Part shown: piece after piece, positions 11,029 through 20,781 of the stretch
Layout of the letters: each line of letters starts with the position of its first letter
Position numbering within the stretch: position 1 is the first letter of the stretch
NCBI RefSeq assembly: GCF_008973715.1
Contig: NZ_WBOL01000005.1
Coordinates: 140,991 to 204,990, forward strand
Source: Nitrincola schmidtii
GTDB taxonomy: Bacteria; Pseudomonadota; Gammaproteobacteria; Pseudomonadales; Balneatricaceae
DNA: 64,000 nt
Direction: 5' to 3'
Notes under the pieces: model-generated
The model's input: only the letters and a program-made list of their open reading frames with translations
Database searches by the model: none
Told to the model about the DNA's origin: nothing
Program-made: the position numbers and the translations under genes

Positions 11029-11298
11029 TTATTCCGGTTCATCGAAACGGTTATTAATTAAGGTAGTGAGTGCGTCAAGCGCATCGGCTTCATCTGCTCC
11101 ATCGATGTGCAAGATCACTTCTGTCCCTTTACTTGCAGCTAGCATCATCACAGCCATAATGCTTTTACAGTCGACAGAACGACCACCTTTTTCTATTTGA
11201 ATTTGACTGGTGTAGCTTCCAGCGAGTGCACTTAACTTTGCAGCCGCGCGTGCGTGCAGTCCTAATTTATTAATGATAGTGATTGGCGCTGTAATCAT
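11029..11298 (-). CDS. ptsO: Nitrogen-PTS phosphocarrier protein NPr
   Basis: NPr is the HPr-like phosphocarrier of the nitrogen phosphotransferase system; it takes phosphate from EI-Ntr and passes it to PtsN. The 89-residue protein carries the phosphorylated His15 in NKLGLHARAA and a Ser46 site in KSIMAVMML. It overlaps rapZ by 4 bases. The order rpoN-hpf-ptsN-rapZ-npr is conserved in many gammaproteobacteria and supports this over a carbohydrate-PTS HPr. EI-Ntr (ptsP) is not in the window. Confidence 0.95.
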   Translation of the reverse strand: MITAPITIINKLGLHARAAAKLSALAGSYTSQIQIEKGGRSVDCKSIMAVMMLAASKGTEVILHIDGADEADALDALTTLINNRFDEPE

Positions 11299-12161
11299 GC
11301 GTTCTCAGTTAATTCTCGGTGGCGAACATGTACATTATCCATAGCTTGACTAAAATGGCTAGCCAGTTGTTCAGCAAGATAGACAGAGCGATGTTGCCCG
11401 CCAGTACAGCCTATAGCGACAGTTAGGTAGCTACGGTTATCTTTGCGAATCCGTGGCAACCAGCGTTCTAAAAACTGGGTAATATCTTGTTGCATTTCTA
11501 ACACATCACTGGACTGTCGTAAAAACGTTTGCACTGGCTGATCCATTCCCGTAAGTGGACGAAGCTCGGGTATCCAATGAGGATTAGGAAGACTACGAAC
11601 ATCAAAGGTAAAGTCGCTATCCAGTGGTGATCCATGCTTAAAGCCAAAGGATTCGAACAGTAACGACAGTGACTGTTCACGACTTTGATTAATGCGAAGC
11701 TTAATTCGATCACGCAAATCATAGAGTGTCATGTGCGTGGTATCAATTCGTAAATCAGCCAGAGAGGCGATAGGTTCAAGAACCATACGCTCTTGGTCAA
11801 TCGCATCTTGCAAGCCAGAATAGAGATCTGTCAGTGGATGTTTACGTCGTGTGGCACTAAAACGTTTAAGCAGTGTTGCTTCAGAGGCATCTAGATAGAT
11901 CACTTCACAGGTGAGGTTATTGAATGCCTTAAGCTGCTTGTGTAGCGTTGGGAAGCGCTCAAGGTTACTAGTCAAGTTGCGTGCATCGATACTAACGGCA
12001 ATGCGTTTTGGTCCGTCGTCGGTTGCTGTCATCTGCTCGATGAGATCGGGCAACAGCATGGCAGGTAGGTTATCTATGCAATAAAAGCCAGCATCTTCAA
12101 GTGCCTGTAGAGCGGTAGTTTTGCCTGATCCAGAACGTCCACTCAGCACGACCAGTTTCAC
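11295..12161 (-). CDS. rapZ: RNase adapter protein RapZ
   Basis: RapZ binds small RNAs (GlmZ/GlmY in enterics) and presents them to RNase E, so tuning GlmS and amino-sugar supply. The 288-residue protein has a P-loop GRSGSGKTTA near residues 8-17 and the conserved IGCTGGQHRSVYLAEQLA stretch in the C-terminal domain (E. coli 284). The start is GTG, 3 bases after the ptsN stop; the end overlaps npr by 4 bases. Whether GlmY/GlmZ exist here cannot be seen. RapZ relatives may also act as nucleotide-binding regulators. Confidence 0.96.
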   Translation of the reverse strand: MKLVVLSGRSGSGKTTALQALEDAGFYCIDNLPAMLLPDLIEQMTATDDGPKRIAVSIDARNLTSNLERFPTLHKQLKAFNNLTCEVIYLDASEATLLKRFSATRRKHPLTDLYSGLQDAIDQERMVLEPIASLADLRIDTTHMTLYDLRDRIKLRINQSREQSLSLLFESFGFKHGSPLDSDFTFDVRSLPNPHWIPELRPLTGMDQPVQTFLRQSSDVLEMQQDITQFLERWLPRIRKDNRSYLTVAIGCTGGQHRSVYLAEQLASHFSQAMDNVHVRHRELTENA

Positions 12162-12164
12162 AAC

Positions 12165-12629
12165 TTAGCTCCGTTTATCCGCAAGAGAGATAAATCGCTG
12201 ATAGAGTTCATCGTCAGCGGTGCATTGTCGTAACGCTTCACGAATATCTGACTGGCTGAACATTTCTGCCAACCCTGCAAGCGTATGAAGGTGTTCAGTG
12301 GCCGCATCTTCGGGAACCAGTAAACAACACAGAAGATCGACAGGACGGTTATCTATTGCGTCAAATTCGATCGGCTCTTTTAGGGTTATAAGAAGGGCTG
12401 TAGCATGTTCACAGCCGGCAAGGCGACAGTGTGGGATCGCCACACCGTCTCCAATACCCGTACTGCCGAGCCGCTCACGATTCAACAGCGCACTGAAAAC
12501 ATCTTCTGCTTCCATTGCTTCGTTATTACCAGCCAGCAATTCGCTAGCTAATTCAAGGACACGTTTCTTGCTGACTGCATCAATATGGCAGCGTGTCATC
12601 GACTCTGTCAGCAGCTCGGAAATAGGCAT
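12165..12629 (-). CDS. ptsN: Nitrogen-PTS EIIA component PtsN
   Basis: PtsN (EIIA-Ntr) is the output protein of the nitrogen PTS and in other species controls K+ transport and stress responses by its phosphorylation state. The 154-residue protein has the phospho-accepting histidine (His67) in GDGVAIPHCRL, and ends at normal length (E. coli 163). It lies 21 bases after hpf and 3 bases before rapZ in the rpoN gene run. Confidence 0.96.
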   Translation of the reverse strand: MPISELLTESMTRCHIDAVSKKRVLELASELLAGNNEAMEAEDVFSALLNRERLGSTGIGDGVAIPHCRLAGCEHATALLITLKEPIEFDAIDNRPVDLLCCLLVPEDAATEHLHTLAGLAEMFSQSDIREALRQCTADDELYQRFISLADKRS

Positions 12630-12650
12630 GAGATAATCTGTCTAATTAGT

Positions 12651-12941
12651 TTATTTATGTGACTTCATTTTTTCCTTGTGCTTGATAACCTGGCGATCCA
12701 ACTTGTCGACCATGGCATCAATAGCAGCATACATGTCGTCTTGCTCTGCTTGGGCAAATATTTCACCTCCTGCAACATGCATATCTGCTTCAGCTTTGTG
12801 GCGTTGCTTCTCAACACTGAGGGTCACCTGTACATTGGTAATGTTATCAAAGTGTCGCTCCAGACGCTCAAACTTTGTATTGACATACTCGGTCATAGCT
12901 TCTGTTAGTTCTACGTGATGACCTGTGATATTGATCTGCAT
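12651..12941 (-). CDS. hpf: Ribosome hibernation promoting factor (short HPF)
   Basis: HPF binds the 30S decoding centre and helps form inactive 100S dimers in stationary phase. The 96-residue length marks the short form that works with RMF. It starts MQINITGHHVELTEAM and has the conserved DMYAAIDAMVDKLDRQ helix. The ribosome site is very strong: AAGGAGATATACC lies directly before the ATG (12942-12954). It sits between rpoN and ptsN as in E. coli. Confidence 0.96.
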   Translation of the reverse strand: MQINITGHHVELTEAMTEYVNTKFERLERHFDNITNVQVTLSVEKQRHKAEADMHVAGGEIFAQAEQDDMYAAIDAMVDKLDRQVIKHKEKMKSHK

Positions 12942-12989
12942 GGTATATCTCCTTAGTGCTGGTACGATGAAGATCGTACTCTATATTAA

Positions 12990-14507
12990 TTAAAGCAGAC
13001 GCTTGCGCTCATTTGAAGGTGGAATCGATAGCGCTTCACGATATTTTGCAACCGTGCGTCTAGCGACATTGATCCCTTGTTCTTTGAGTAGCTGCGCAAT
13101 TTTATTGTCGCTTAGGGGCTTTGCTGTGTTTTCTGACGAAATGAGTTTCTTAATCAGTGCTCGAATGGCAGTAGAAGAGGCACCTTCACCATCGGCAGTA
13201 TTCACTTGACTGGAAAAAAAGTATTTCAGTTCGTAAATACCACGGGGTGTATGAATATATTTTTGTGTGGTCACACGAGAAATAGTCGATTCATGCATGG
13301 ACACGGCCTCAGCAATGTCATGAAGCACCATCGGCTTCATTGCTTCATCACCTACCTCTAGGAAATCGCGCTGACGCTCAACAATTTCGGTGGCAACTTT
13401 TAATAGAGTTTCGTTACGACTCATCAGGCTTTTCAAAAACCAGCGAGCTTCTTGCAGGTGGTTTTTAAGATAGGTGTTGTCAGCACTGGTGTCAGCACGA
13501 CGAATCAGATCAGCATATTGATTGTTGATCTGTAATTTAGGGGCAATGTCAGGATTTAAAGATACTATCCATTCATCTTGTATTTTACGCACCATCACGT
13601 CAGGAATAACATATTCAGACTGTGTGCTACTGATCATTGCGCCAGGTTTAGGATTTAGTGAACGAATTAAGGTGATGACCTCATCCAGCTCAGTTTCATT
13701 TAAGCGCATCTTGCGCAGCAGTGTTTTGTAATCGTGACTACCCAGTAGAGGTAAAAAATCTCGACAGAGTTTGATTGCCTCTTGTCGCCATGTTAATTCA
13801 AGTGGAAGTTGGTGTATCTGAATACACAGGCATTCACTTAAGTCTCTTGCTCCAACGCCAGGAGGATCAAACTGTTGAATCCGGTGCAATACAGCTAAGA
13901 TTTCATCTTCTTCCGCTTCAGAAAAAAGATCCGGTTCTTGGGTTTTGAACTGTTCCAATAATTCTGTTACATCACTGCGTAAATAACCATCAGCATCGAT
14001 GGAATCTATAATCGACTCGGCAACTAAACGGTCCTGATCGGTCATTGGAGTTAAATTCAGCTGCCAGATAAGATGATCCTGGAGTGTATCTTCTCGGGTG
14101 TCGTTTTCATTATCAGGCCAATCACTGTCTCCTGAAGGGCCACTCGATTGATGTTGAAACGTATCTTCCCATTGACTGTCGGTAGCTAATTCCTCTGGAA
14201 TCGACTCGCTCCACTCATGCTCGGCATTGCTTTCTTCAGCATGTGAGTCGAGTTGATCTTTATCATTGTTAGAAGCGGTTGTTTTTTCTGTGCCTTCGTA
14301 CTGATTGGCGTCGTAGTTGTCATTGGTGCGTTCTTCAGCGTGATCAGCTTCATCTTCGCTAATTTCAAGCAAGGGGTTACTATCCAAAGCCTGCTGGATC
14401 TCTTGTTGCAGATCTAAGGTGGATAACTGTAATAGCCTGATCGCCTGCTGTAACTGCGGCGTCATCGTGAGATGCTGGCCAATCTTTAGATGTAACGCTT
14501 GCTTCAT
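12990..14507 (-). CDS. rpoN: RNA polymerase sigma-54 factor
   Basis: RpoN directs RNA polymerase to -24/-12 promoters that need AAA+ activators (nitrogen, motility, carbon genes). The 505-residue protein has the Gln-rich region I (LKIGQHLTMTPQLQQAIRLL), an acidic region II around residues 50-130, the core-binding region, and the RpoN box ARRTVAKYRE close to the C-terminus. The helix-turn-helix HESTISRVTTQKYI is also clear. It lies between lptB and hpf. The acidic region II is long and rich in Glu, Asp and Ser. Confidence 0.98.
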   Translation of the reverse strand: MKQALHLKIGQHLTMTPQLQQAIRLLQLSTLDLQQEIQQALDSNPLLEISEDEADHAEERTNDNYDANQYEGTEKTTASNNDKDQLDSHAEESNAEHEWSESIPEELATDSQWEDTFQHQSSGPSGDSDWPDNENDTREDTLQDHLIWQLNLTPMTDQDRLVAESIIDSIDADGYLRSDVTELLEQFKTQEPDLFSEAEEDEILAVLHRIQQFDPPGVGARDLSECLCIQIHQLPLELTWRQEAIKLCRDFLPLLGSHDYKTLLRKMRLNETELDEVITLIRSLNPKPGAMISSTQSEYVIPDVMVRKIQDEWIVSLNPDIAPKLQINNQYADLIRRADTSADNTYLKNHLQEARWFLKSLMSRNETLLKVATEIVERQRDFLEVGDEAMKPMVLHDIAEAVSMHESTISRVTTQKYIHTPRGIYELKYFFSSQVNTADGEGASSTAIRALIKKLISSENTAKPLSDNKIAQLLKEQGINVARRTVAKYREALSIPPSNERKRLL

Positions 14508-14543
14508 ATGCCTTTAGATCACTTCTTCAGAGGCAGGGAGTTG

Positions 14544-15272
14544 TTATAGTCTGAATTGGTCGCCCAGATAAGCGGAGCGAACTTGTTCATTGTTCATTAT
14601 GTCAGATGGGCTGCCATCTGCAAGGATTGTGCCTTCACTAACGATATAAGCTCGTTCACAAATGTCCAACGTTTCGCGCACGTTGTGATCGGTAATGAGT
14701 ATACCAATGTTTCGTTCTTGAAGGTGCCGAATGGTTTGCTTAATGTCATTGACTGAAATGGGATCAACACCCGCAAAAGGTTCATCAAGCAAAATGAATT
14801 TGGGTTCAGTCGCTAATGCACGGGCAATCTCAACCCGTCGTCTTTCGCCACCGGATAGCGACATGCCTAGGCTATCGCGAATATGGGTGATATGGAACTC
14901 CTGCAGCAATTCTTCTAAAAGCTGCTTGCGTTGCGCTTTCGATAGCTCAGCACGTGTTTCTAAAATGGCCATTAAATTATCGCTAACACTGAGTTTTCTA
15001 AACACGGATGCTTCTTGCGGTAGGTATCCAATTCCTTTTTTGGCACGACTATGCATCGCTAGACGAGTAATGTCTTGTTGTGCCAGCCGAATATTTCCTT
15101 TATCAGCAGTAATAATGCCTACTATCATGTAAAAGCAGGTTGTCTTGCCGGCACCGTTGGGGCCAAGTAAGCCAACGATTTCACCTTGTTCGACGTGTAA
15201 TGAAACGTCACGAACAACAGCGCGACCTTTATAGGACTTAGCAAGATGCAGCGCTTCCAGTCTATGTGTCAT
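14544..15272 (-). CDS. lptB: LPS export ABC transporter ATPase LptB
   Basis: LptB powers LptFG extraction of lipopolysaccharide from the inner membrane. The 242-residue protein (E. coli 241) has Walker [11 protein letters not shown]-loop LPQEASVFR, signature LSGGERRR and Walker [12 protein letters not shown] start at ATG 15272 ([16 protein letters not shown]), one base after the lptA stop; an in-frame longer start at 15344 would add 24 unrelated residues inside lptA. LptF and LptG are not in the window, as is usual. Confidence 0.97.
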   Translation of the reverse strand: MTHRLEALHLAKSYKGRAVVRDVSLHVEQGEIVGLLGPNGAGKTTCFYMIVGIITADKGNIRLAQQDITRLAMHSRAKKGIGYLPQEASVFRKLSVSDNLMAILETRAELSKAQRKQLLEELLQEFHITHIRDSLGMSLSGGERRRVEIARALATEPKFILLDEPFAGVDPISVNDIKQTIRHLQERNIGILITDHNVRETLDICERAYIVSEGTILADGSPSDIMNNEQVRSAYLGDQFRL

Positions 15273-15273
15273 A

Positions 15274-15786
15274 TTAAGGGTTAGCCTTAGGCTGAATAAC
15301 CATTTGCACGCGTTGGCCGCCTTGACTATCGCTTCGGAAAGCATCGACTACCGATTTATCCATATTGTAAACAATACGTTCACCGGTAAATTCATCAGCG
15401 TCTTGGGTTACCCTTGCCTGTTCGGTAATGGTAACGGTTTGTGTAGGGACGTTGTAGTCCATCCGTAAACCAAAAGCTTTAGTTAATGGTTGGTTCGGTG
15501 ATGCTTGCTGTTGGAATTGTGCTGGCGAACCCGTGGTAATAATACGATTGATGCTTCCTTGAGCGTCACGATGCATTTCCACACGAGAGCCTTGGAGAAT
15601 CATGGTTCCTTGGCGAATTTCAACATCGCCTGTGTAGATTGCAATACCCGTAATTTCATTCATTGATGCTTGGTCGGCACTGACGTAAATCGGTTGGTCT
15701 TGATCTTCGGGTAGTGCGTGACTGGTGATGCTGACCGTCAGTAATAATGCGAATAGGGCTCGTAACGTGTTGCTAGTTGGTAACAT
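15274..15786 (-). CDS. lptA: LPS transport periplasmic bridge protein LptA
   Basis: LptA forms the beta-jellyroll bridge that carries lipopolysaccharide across the periplasm. The 170-residue protein has a signal peptide (about residues 1-25, cut near SHALPEDQ) and the OstA/LptA core with [26 protein letters not shown] and GERIVYNMD. It overlaps lptC by 14 bases and touches lptB. E. coli LptA is 185 residues; the shorter tail is within family range. Confidence 0.95.
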   Translation of the reverse strand: MLPTSNTLRALFALLLTVSITSHALPEDQDQPIYVSADQASMNEITGIAIYTGDVEIRQGTMILQGSRVEMHRDAQGSINRIITTGSPAQFQQQASPNQPLTKAFGLRMDYNVPTQTVTITEQARVTQDADEFTGERIVYNMDKSVVDAFRSDSQGGQRVQMVIQPKANP

Positions 15787-16339
15787 AATAACCTCTTACC
15801 TCTGACAGCAAATCGACTTGGCGTTCATTAAACCATGCCTTCATTCCAATCGCGTCAGTACGGTTTTGACCCTGAACAATCAGCACGGGAGCCTCTGTTT
15901 CAGCATAATTTTCCGGTGGCAGGAAAGTCAGGATGGCTGTTGTTAGTACCCAGGGTACTTCTGATGTGGAATTATCAATAACCTGCACGTTTCCTGCAAG
16001 TTCAATTTTGGTCTCGTCATCCAGCATAAAGCCTTCATCAGAAGAGATTTGCATATCACCTGTATCATTCGGAAGCGTGACGAAGGGAGTTTCAAGTGTG
16101 GTTCGTTCTTGTACTGGAAAGTGCTGGAGCAAGGGTGATGTGATGATGTGTTCAATCTGGCCTTGTTCATCAAATTTGGTAATAAAAGCATCTCTAATAA
16201 AGAAGTCAACGCGATTAGGGTCATCAGGTGTGCTTGTTGATAAGGGTTGTGGAGTGCCAAAAAAAGCCCAATACACACCTGCTATGGTGAGTAGCATAAA
16301 GCCAATAAATAAACGTAGGCGGGCACTTTTTAGCATCAA
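15773..16339 (-). CDS. lptC: LPS export protein LptC
   Basis: LptC is a bitopic inner-membrane protein that passes lipopolysaccharide from LptBFG to LptA. The 188-residue protein has one N-terminal transmembrane segment (about residues 10-27) and the conserved DAFITKFDEQGQIEHIITSP stretch, then a short beta-jellyroll. Its start overlaps the end of kdsC by 4 bases, so the KDO and Lpt genes look translationally linked. Sequence is weakly conserved in this family, so order adds support. Confidence 0.93.
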   Translation of the reverse strand: MMLKSARLRLFIGFMLLTIAGVYWAFFGTPQPLSTSTPDDPNRVDFFIRDAFITKFDEQGQIEHIITSPLLQHFPVQERTTLETPFVTLPNDTGDMQISSDEGFMLDDETKIELAGNVQVIDNSTSEVPWVLTTAILTFLPPENYAETEAPVLIVQGQNRTDAIGMKAWFNERQVDLLSEVRGYYVTN

Positions 16340-16872
16340 CGAAAGGCCTCTAATAATGCATTCAGCTTACCTTGTTCATGAAGGATGAGTTCGCATAGTT
16401 CTCTAGCTGCCCCCTCACCACCGCGACGGGTGCTGCACCAGTCTGATTCTTTACACACTAATGGGTGACCATTAGGGACTGAAGCGCCAAAGGCGACCGT
16501 TGTGATCGCAGATAAATCAGGAAGGTCGTCCCCCATGTAAGCGGTTGTCGCGGCACTTTCGCCACTGTCTTTCCAGATCTCTTCAAGAGCGATCAATTTA
16601 TCTTCACGTCCTTGAATTAACCAATCGATGCCCAGTGCTTTAGCACGCATACTGACTTGAGAGGAGCTTCGGCCAGTAATAATAGCGGTCTTGATACCTG
16701 CTTTTTGCAGCAACTTAATGCCTAAGCCATCAAGGGTGTTGAAGCTTTTTACCTCTTGACCATCAGGTAAGAAGTTCAATGATCCATTGGTTAGTACGCC
16801 GTCAACATCAAACACCACTAATCGTATGCCTAGCAGACGCTGTTTTAGAACTGCTGAAAGGGGTTCGGACAT
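16336..16872 (-). CDS. kdsC: KDO-8-phosphate phosphatase KdsC
   Basis: KdsC removes phosphate from KDO-8-phosphate, the third step of KDO synthesis for the LPS core. The 178-residue HAD-superfamily protein (C0 type, no cap) has the nucleophile motif FDVDGVLT with Asp22 and Asp24, the second motif IITGRSS, and the late GDDLPDL motif. It lies one base after kdsD and overlaps lptC by 4 bases. Confidence 0.96.
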   Translation of the reverse strand: MSEPLSAVLKQRLLGIRLVVFDVDGVLTNGSLNFLPDGQEVKSFNTLDGLGIKLLQKAGIKTAIITGRSSSQVSMRAKALGIDWLIQGREDKLIALEEIWKDSGESAATTAYMGDDLPDLSAITTVAFGASVPNGHPLVCKESDWCSTRRGGEGAARELCELILHEQGKLNALLEAFR

Positions 16873-16873
16873 G

Positions 16874-17845
16874 TTAAATTACTCCTGCTTTTAGCAGGTC
16901 GTGCATGTTTAGAGCGCCTGCAAGCTTTCCTTGTTCGTCAGTAATAAGAAGCGCGTTAATTTTGCGTTCTTGCATGATTTTTAATGCTTCAGCGGCCAAG
17001 GATCCAACTTTGATCGTTGTGCCTCCTAGAGTCATTACTTCTGCAATCGCTGTGTTTTTTAGATCAACACCGAGATCTAACGTTCTGCGTAAATCACCAT
17101 CGGTAAAAATACCCAGTAACTCCCCTTTATCATTGGTGACCGCCGTCATACCAAGACGTTTTTGCGTGACTTCCATCAGTGCTTTATGGATGGGAGTGGT
17201 AATCGTGACCTGAGGTATCTCGTCACCTGAATGCATGATGTCATCGACGCGTAATAATAATTGCCTACCAAGGCTGCCGCCGGGATGAGAAAAAGCAAAA
17301 TCTTCAGGACTAAAGCCTCTAGCTTCTAATAGAGCTATCGCCAACGCATCGCCCATAACCAGTTGAGCGGTGGTGCTTGAGGTTGGTGCTAAATTATGTG
17401 GGCATGCCTCACGTTCTACGGGCAGGTGCAAATTGACATCGGCACATTTTGACAAGGTAGACTCAGGATTAGAGGTCATGCTGATCAGTGGGGCGCCCAT
17501 GCGTTTTATCAATGGAAGTATGGTAACGACTTCTGCGGTTTCACCTGAGTTAGATAGGGCGAGCACAACATCTTTACCGGTAAACATGCCCAGGTCACCA
17601 TGGCTGGCCTCACCGGGATGGACAAAAAACGCAGGTGTGCCTGTACTAGCAAGTGTGGCCGCTATTTTATTTCCGATATGGCCAGATTTACCCATTCCAG
17701 TAACGATAACTCGACCTTCACAGCGCAACATCAATTTACATGCGTCTGTAAAGTGGCCATCCAGTTGACCTTTCAAAGCCGTTAAGGTGGCTTGTTCGAT
17801 TTCAATGGTGCGCAGACCCGTAGCAAGAAAATTGAAATTATTCAT
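16874..17845 (-). CDS. kdsD: D-arabinose-5-phosphate isomerase KdsD
   Basis: KdsD converts ribulose-5-phosphate to arabinose-5-phosphate, the first precursor of KDO. The 323-residue protein has a SIS domain (VTGMGKSGHIGNKIA, HPGEASHGDLGM, LSNSGETAEV) and a C-terminal pair of CBS domains (FTDGDLRRTLD, LLITDEQGKLAG). It is the first gene of the minus-strand run that continues to darP, with 182 bases between its start and divergent mlaF. Confidence 0.97.
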   Translation of the reverse strand: MNNFNFLATGLRTIEIEQATLTALKGQLDGHFTDACKLMLRCEGRVIVTGMGKSGHIGNKIAATLASTGTPAFFVHPGEASHGDLGMFTGKDVVLALSNSGETAEVVTILPLIKRMGAPLISMTSNPESTLSKCADVNLHLPVEREACPHNLAPTSSTTAQLVMGDALAIALLEARGFSPEDFAFSHPGGSLGRQLLLRVDDIMHSGDEIPQVTITTPIHKALMEVTQKRLGMTAVTNDKGELLGIFTDGDLRRTLDLGVDLKNTAIAEVMTLGGTTIKVGSLAAEALKIMQERKINALLITDEQGKLAGALNMHDLLKAGVI

Positions 17846-18027
17846 CTGAGTTGGAAGTAACCAATAGTAAGTATTCGTTATAAATTAAAGACCAAGTTTA
17901 GCGCAGATTGAACGAGTTTCGTATCTCATTTGTCGTAATAGTGATCGTTTCGTATCAATAGCACGTTTAATGTGAGGCGTTGTAATGGTATATTTGCACG
18001 TCTTGTTTGAAGTTACAGGGTGAAAAG

Positions 18028-18879
18028 ATGGGTCAGGATAAGCCTGTCGTTGACGGTAAAGCACTACCACTAGACGATATCATAGTAGAAATCCGTAATA
18101 TGACCTTTACTCGTGGATCGCGAAAAATTTTCGACGATATCAGTTTAAAGATACCTCGCGGTAAAGTAACAGCGATTATGGGACCTTCTGGTACTGGAAA
18201 AACCACCTTGCTTAAGCTTATTGGTGGTCAGTTGCGTCCAGACACGGGTGAAATTCTATTAGACGGACAAAATATTCCTAAACTTAATCGCAAAGATCTA
18301 TTCATTGTGCGTGAGCGAATGGGGATGTTGTTTCAAAGCGGCGCGCTGTTTACTGATATGAATGTGTTTGACAACATCGCATTTCCTATTCGAGTTCACA
18401 CAGAGCTACCGGAAGTCATGATTCGCGATATCGTGTTGATGAAGCTTCAAGCGGTCGGACTTCGCGGCGCAGTGTCACTGATGCCAAGTGAGCTTTCTGG
18501 TGGCATGGCTCGAAGAGTTGCACTAGCTAGAGCTATTTCATTAGATCCAGATATTGTGATGTATGACGAGCCCTTTACCGGCCAAGATCCTATCGCAATG
18601 GGTGTTTTGGTGAACTTGATTAAACGATTGAATCAAGCGCTAGGTCATACATCCATTATCGTTTCCCATGATATACAGGAAACCCTATCGATAGCAGATT
18701 ACATTTATGTGCTATCAGATGGAAAGATTATCGCTGAAGGAACACCCGAAATGCTGAAACAGCAAGATTCAGAGCAGGTTAGACAGTTTGTTGATGGTTT
18801 GCCAGACGGTCCTGTTCCCTTTCACTATCCAGCACCTGATTTGCTAGATGAGTTGATGGCAGGAGGTGTATTTAAGTGA
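18028..18879 (+). CDS. mlaF: Phospholipid ABC transporter ATPase MlaF
   Basis: MlaF is the ATPase of the MlaFEDB complex that moves phospholipids between inner and outer membrane and keeps outer-membrane asymmetry. The 283-residue protein has Walker [10 protein letters not shown], signature [14 protein letters not shown] and Walker [14 protein letters not shown] 18028, preceded by AGGG, is preferred to TTG 18007, which adds 7 residues. It leads mlaFEDCB and overlaps mlaE by 4 bases. Confidence 0.95.
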   Translation: MGQDKPVVDGKALPLDDIIVEIRNMTFTRGSRKIFDDISLKIPRGKVTAIMGPSGTGKTTLLKLIGGQLRPDTGEILLDGQNIPKLNRKDLFIVRERMGMLFQSGALFTDMNVFDNIAFPIRVHTELPEVMIRDIVLMKLQAVGLRGAVSLMPSELSGGMARRVALARAISLDPDIVMYDEPFTGQDPIAMGVLVNLIKRLNQALGHTSIIVSHDIQETLSIADYIYVLSDGKIIAEGTPEMLKQQDSEQVRQFVDGLPDGPVPFHYPAPDLLDELMAGGVFK

Positions 18880-19661
18880 TTTTGGATAATATACAGCGTT
18901 TGGGTCATAGGACCCTGTCTAAGTGCGCTGCATTTGGGCGTTCTGGACAAATTTTATTTCAATCTATCGTCGCTCGTCCTGCGCCGATGATGATGTTGCC
19001 ACTATTGATCAAGCAGATCTATTTTATAGGTGTCTTATCACTAGTGATTATTGTTGTGTCCGGTGCATTTATAGGTATGGTGCTTGGGTTGCAGGGATAT
19101 ACTATCCTTGTTGACTACGGTTCAGAGCAAGCTGTAGGTCAAATGGTTGCCTTAAGCTTGTTAAGAGAGTTAGCCCCTGTTGTTACTGCATTATTGTTTG
19201 CTGGTCGCGCTGGTTCTGCATTAACGGCAGAAATAGGTTTGATGAAAGCAACAGAGCAACTTGCCAGTTTAGAGATGATAGGCGTCGATCCTTACCGTCG
19301 TATTATCGCGCCAAGACTTTATGCTGGATTTATCTGTATGCCACTACTCTCCATGATCTTTGCTGTGGTGGGTATCTGGGGTGCTGCAGTGGTCGCTGTT
19401 GACTGGTTAGGTATCTACAGTGGTGCATACTGGGCAAATATGCAGCAAGCTGTTGATTTTAGAGAAGATGTTATTAATGGGTTGATCAAGGCGGTGGTTT
19501 TTGGGTTCATTGTGACCTGGATTGCTGTCTATCAAGGTTATGACTGTGTCCCAACCTCTGAAGGCATAAGCCAAGCAACGACTCGTACAGTTGTGTACGC
19601 ATCGCTCGCTGTTTTGGGATTCGACTTTGTTCTTACCGCTTTGATGTTTGGAGATTTGTAA
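18876..19661 (+). CDS. mlaE: Phospholipid ABC transporter permease MlaE
   Basis: MlaE is the permease of the Mla system. The 261-residue protein shows the MlaE family features: several membrane helices, a hydrophobic [19 protein letters not shown] segment and the conserved [13 protein letters not shown] loop. The start is GTG at 18876, which overlaps the mlaF stop (GTGA) and has AGGAGGTG upstream at 18861-18868. It ends one base before the mlaD start. Confidence 0.95.
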   Translation: MILDNIQRLGHRTLSKCAAFGRSGQILFQSIVARPAPMMMLPLLIKQIYFIGVLSLVIIVVSGAFIGMVLGLQGYTILVDYGSEQAVGQMVALSLLRELAPVVTALLFAGRAGSALTAEIGLMKATEQLASLEMIGVDPYRRIIAPRLYAGFICMPLLSMIFAVVGIWGAAVVAVDWLGIYSGAYWANMQQAVDFREDVINGLIKAVVFGFIVTWIAVYQGYDCVPTSEGISQATTRTVVYASLAVLGFDFVLTALMFGDL

Positions 19662-19662
19662 T

Positions 19663-20121
19663 ATGCGTATCCGTACTGTTGAAATCAGCGTCGGTATTTT
19701 TATGTTGTTGGGTTTTGTAGCCTTAATCCTGCTGGCTTTAAATGTAAGTGGCCTAACCTTGAAGCCCAAAGCGGGTGGTTACACACTTTACGCCTCTTTT
19801 GAGAATATCGGTGGATTAACGCAACGGGCTAAAGTGTCAATGTCAGGCGTACAAATTGGAGAAGTTCGCAGTATCCGACTCGATCCACAAATGTTGATGG
19901 CAGAGGTGGAGATGAGTATTTTTGCTGATGTTGATTTTATTAGTGCAGACAGTTCTGCAATGATTCTGACGTCAGGTCTGCTAGGTCAGCAATATATCGG
20001 GATAGTCCCTGGTGGTGATATGGATGTTTTAGGCGATGGTGATTTTATCTTTAATACCCAGTCAGCTCTTGTGCTTGAAGATCTGGTCGGTAAATTTCTC
20101 ATGAATCAGGTGAGTGAGTAA
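19663..20121 (+). CDS. mlaD: Phospholipid transport MCE-domain protein MlaD
   Basis: MlaD forms the periplasmic hexameric MCE ring that guides lipid between MlaFE and MlaC. The 152-residue protein has an N-terminal transmembrane helix (about residues 8-27) and one MCE domain (YTLYASFENIGGLTQRAKVSMSGV, ending GLLGQQYIGIVPGG). ATG 19663 directly after the mlaE stop is the natural start; a TTG 5 codons earlier lies inside mlaE. E. coli MlaD is 183 residues, so the C-terminal tail is shorter here. Confidence 0.95.
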   Translation: MRIRTVEISVGIFMLLGFVALILLALNVSGLTLKPKAGGYTLYASFENIGGLTQRAKVSMSGVQIGEVRSIRLDPQMLMAEVEMSIFADVDFISADSSAMILTSGLLGQQYIGIVPGGDMDVLGDGDFIFNTQSALVLEDLVGKFLMNQVSE

Positions 20122-20127
20122 AAACGA

Positions 20128-20781
20128 ATGAATAAACTGTATAGCGCAGGTTGGATTTTTTTGGTTTCCATGTTGATCTCTGCAAAATCAATGGCTGCAG
20201 ATGCTGAATGGGAAGCCGCTAGAGCGGTTGTTGCTGAAACGACTGAAAACGTCATTGCACTGATGGAGGATCGCTCATTATTGCAGGATGAAAATCGTAC
20301 ACGATTACAGTCTGAGATAGAGACGATTGTGACACCAGTGATTGATTTTTACGGTTTCGGCCGCGGTGTGATGGGACGTTTTGCTCGTACTGCAACGGAA
20401 GATGAGTTACAACGTTTTGCTGATATTTTAAAAACGACGTTGATTCGTACTTATTCTTTGGCGGTTAGTGAGTTTGCGGTTCGTGAATACTCAATTACAC
20501 CACCCAGAGCACCCAGCCCCCAGCCTGAAATGCAGGTAGTTAACGTGCAGTTAACTTCAACCGCTGGAAAAACATACAATATTCTCTACTACATGCGTAA
20601 TGTTGACGGAAACTGGATGTTGGTGAATGTTGCAGTTGAGGGTATCAACCTTCGTTTAACCTTCCAAAATCAGTTTGCTGACATGTTCCAGCGTTCAAGA
20701 AACGTTTCTGCTGTAATCGATAATTGGGAAGAGCGCGTTGCTCGAACTATTGCTGAGGTAGTAGAAGATGTCGAAGGATGA
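20128..20781 (+). CDS. mlaC: Phospholipid-binding periplasmic protein MlaC
   Basis: MlaC ferries phospholipids across the periplasm between MlaA and MlaD. The 217-residue protein has a signal peptide (about residues 1-23, cut after SMA) and the Tgt2/MlaC core, including the GRFARTATEDELQRFADILK stretch. It follows mlaD by 6 bases and overlaps mlaB by 14. The mlaA lipoprotein gene is not in the window, as is common. Confidence 0.94.
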   Translation: MNKLYSAGWIFLVSMLISAKSMAADAEWEAARAVVAETTENVIALMEDRSLLQDENRTRLQSEIETIVTPVIDFYGFGRGVMGRFARTATEDELQRFADILKTTLIRTYSLAVSEFAVREYSITPPRAPSPQPEMQVVNVQLTSTAGKTYNILYYMRNVDGNWMLVNVAVEGINLRLTFQNQFADMFQRSRNVSAVIDNWEERVARTIAEVVEDVEG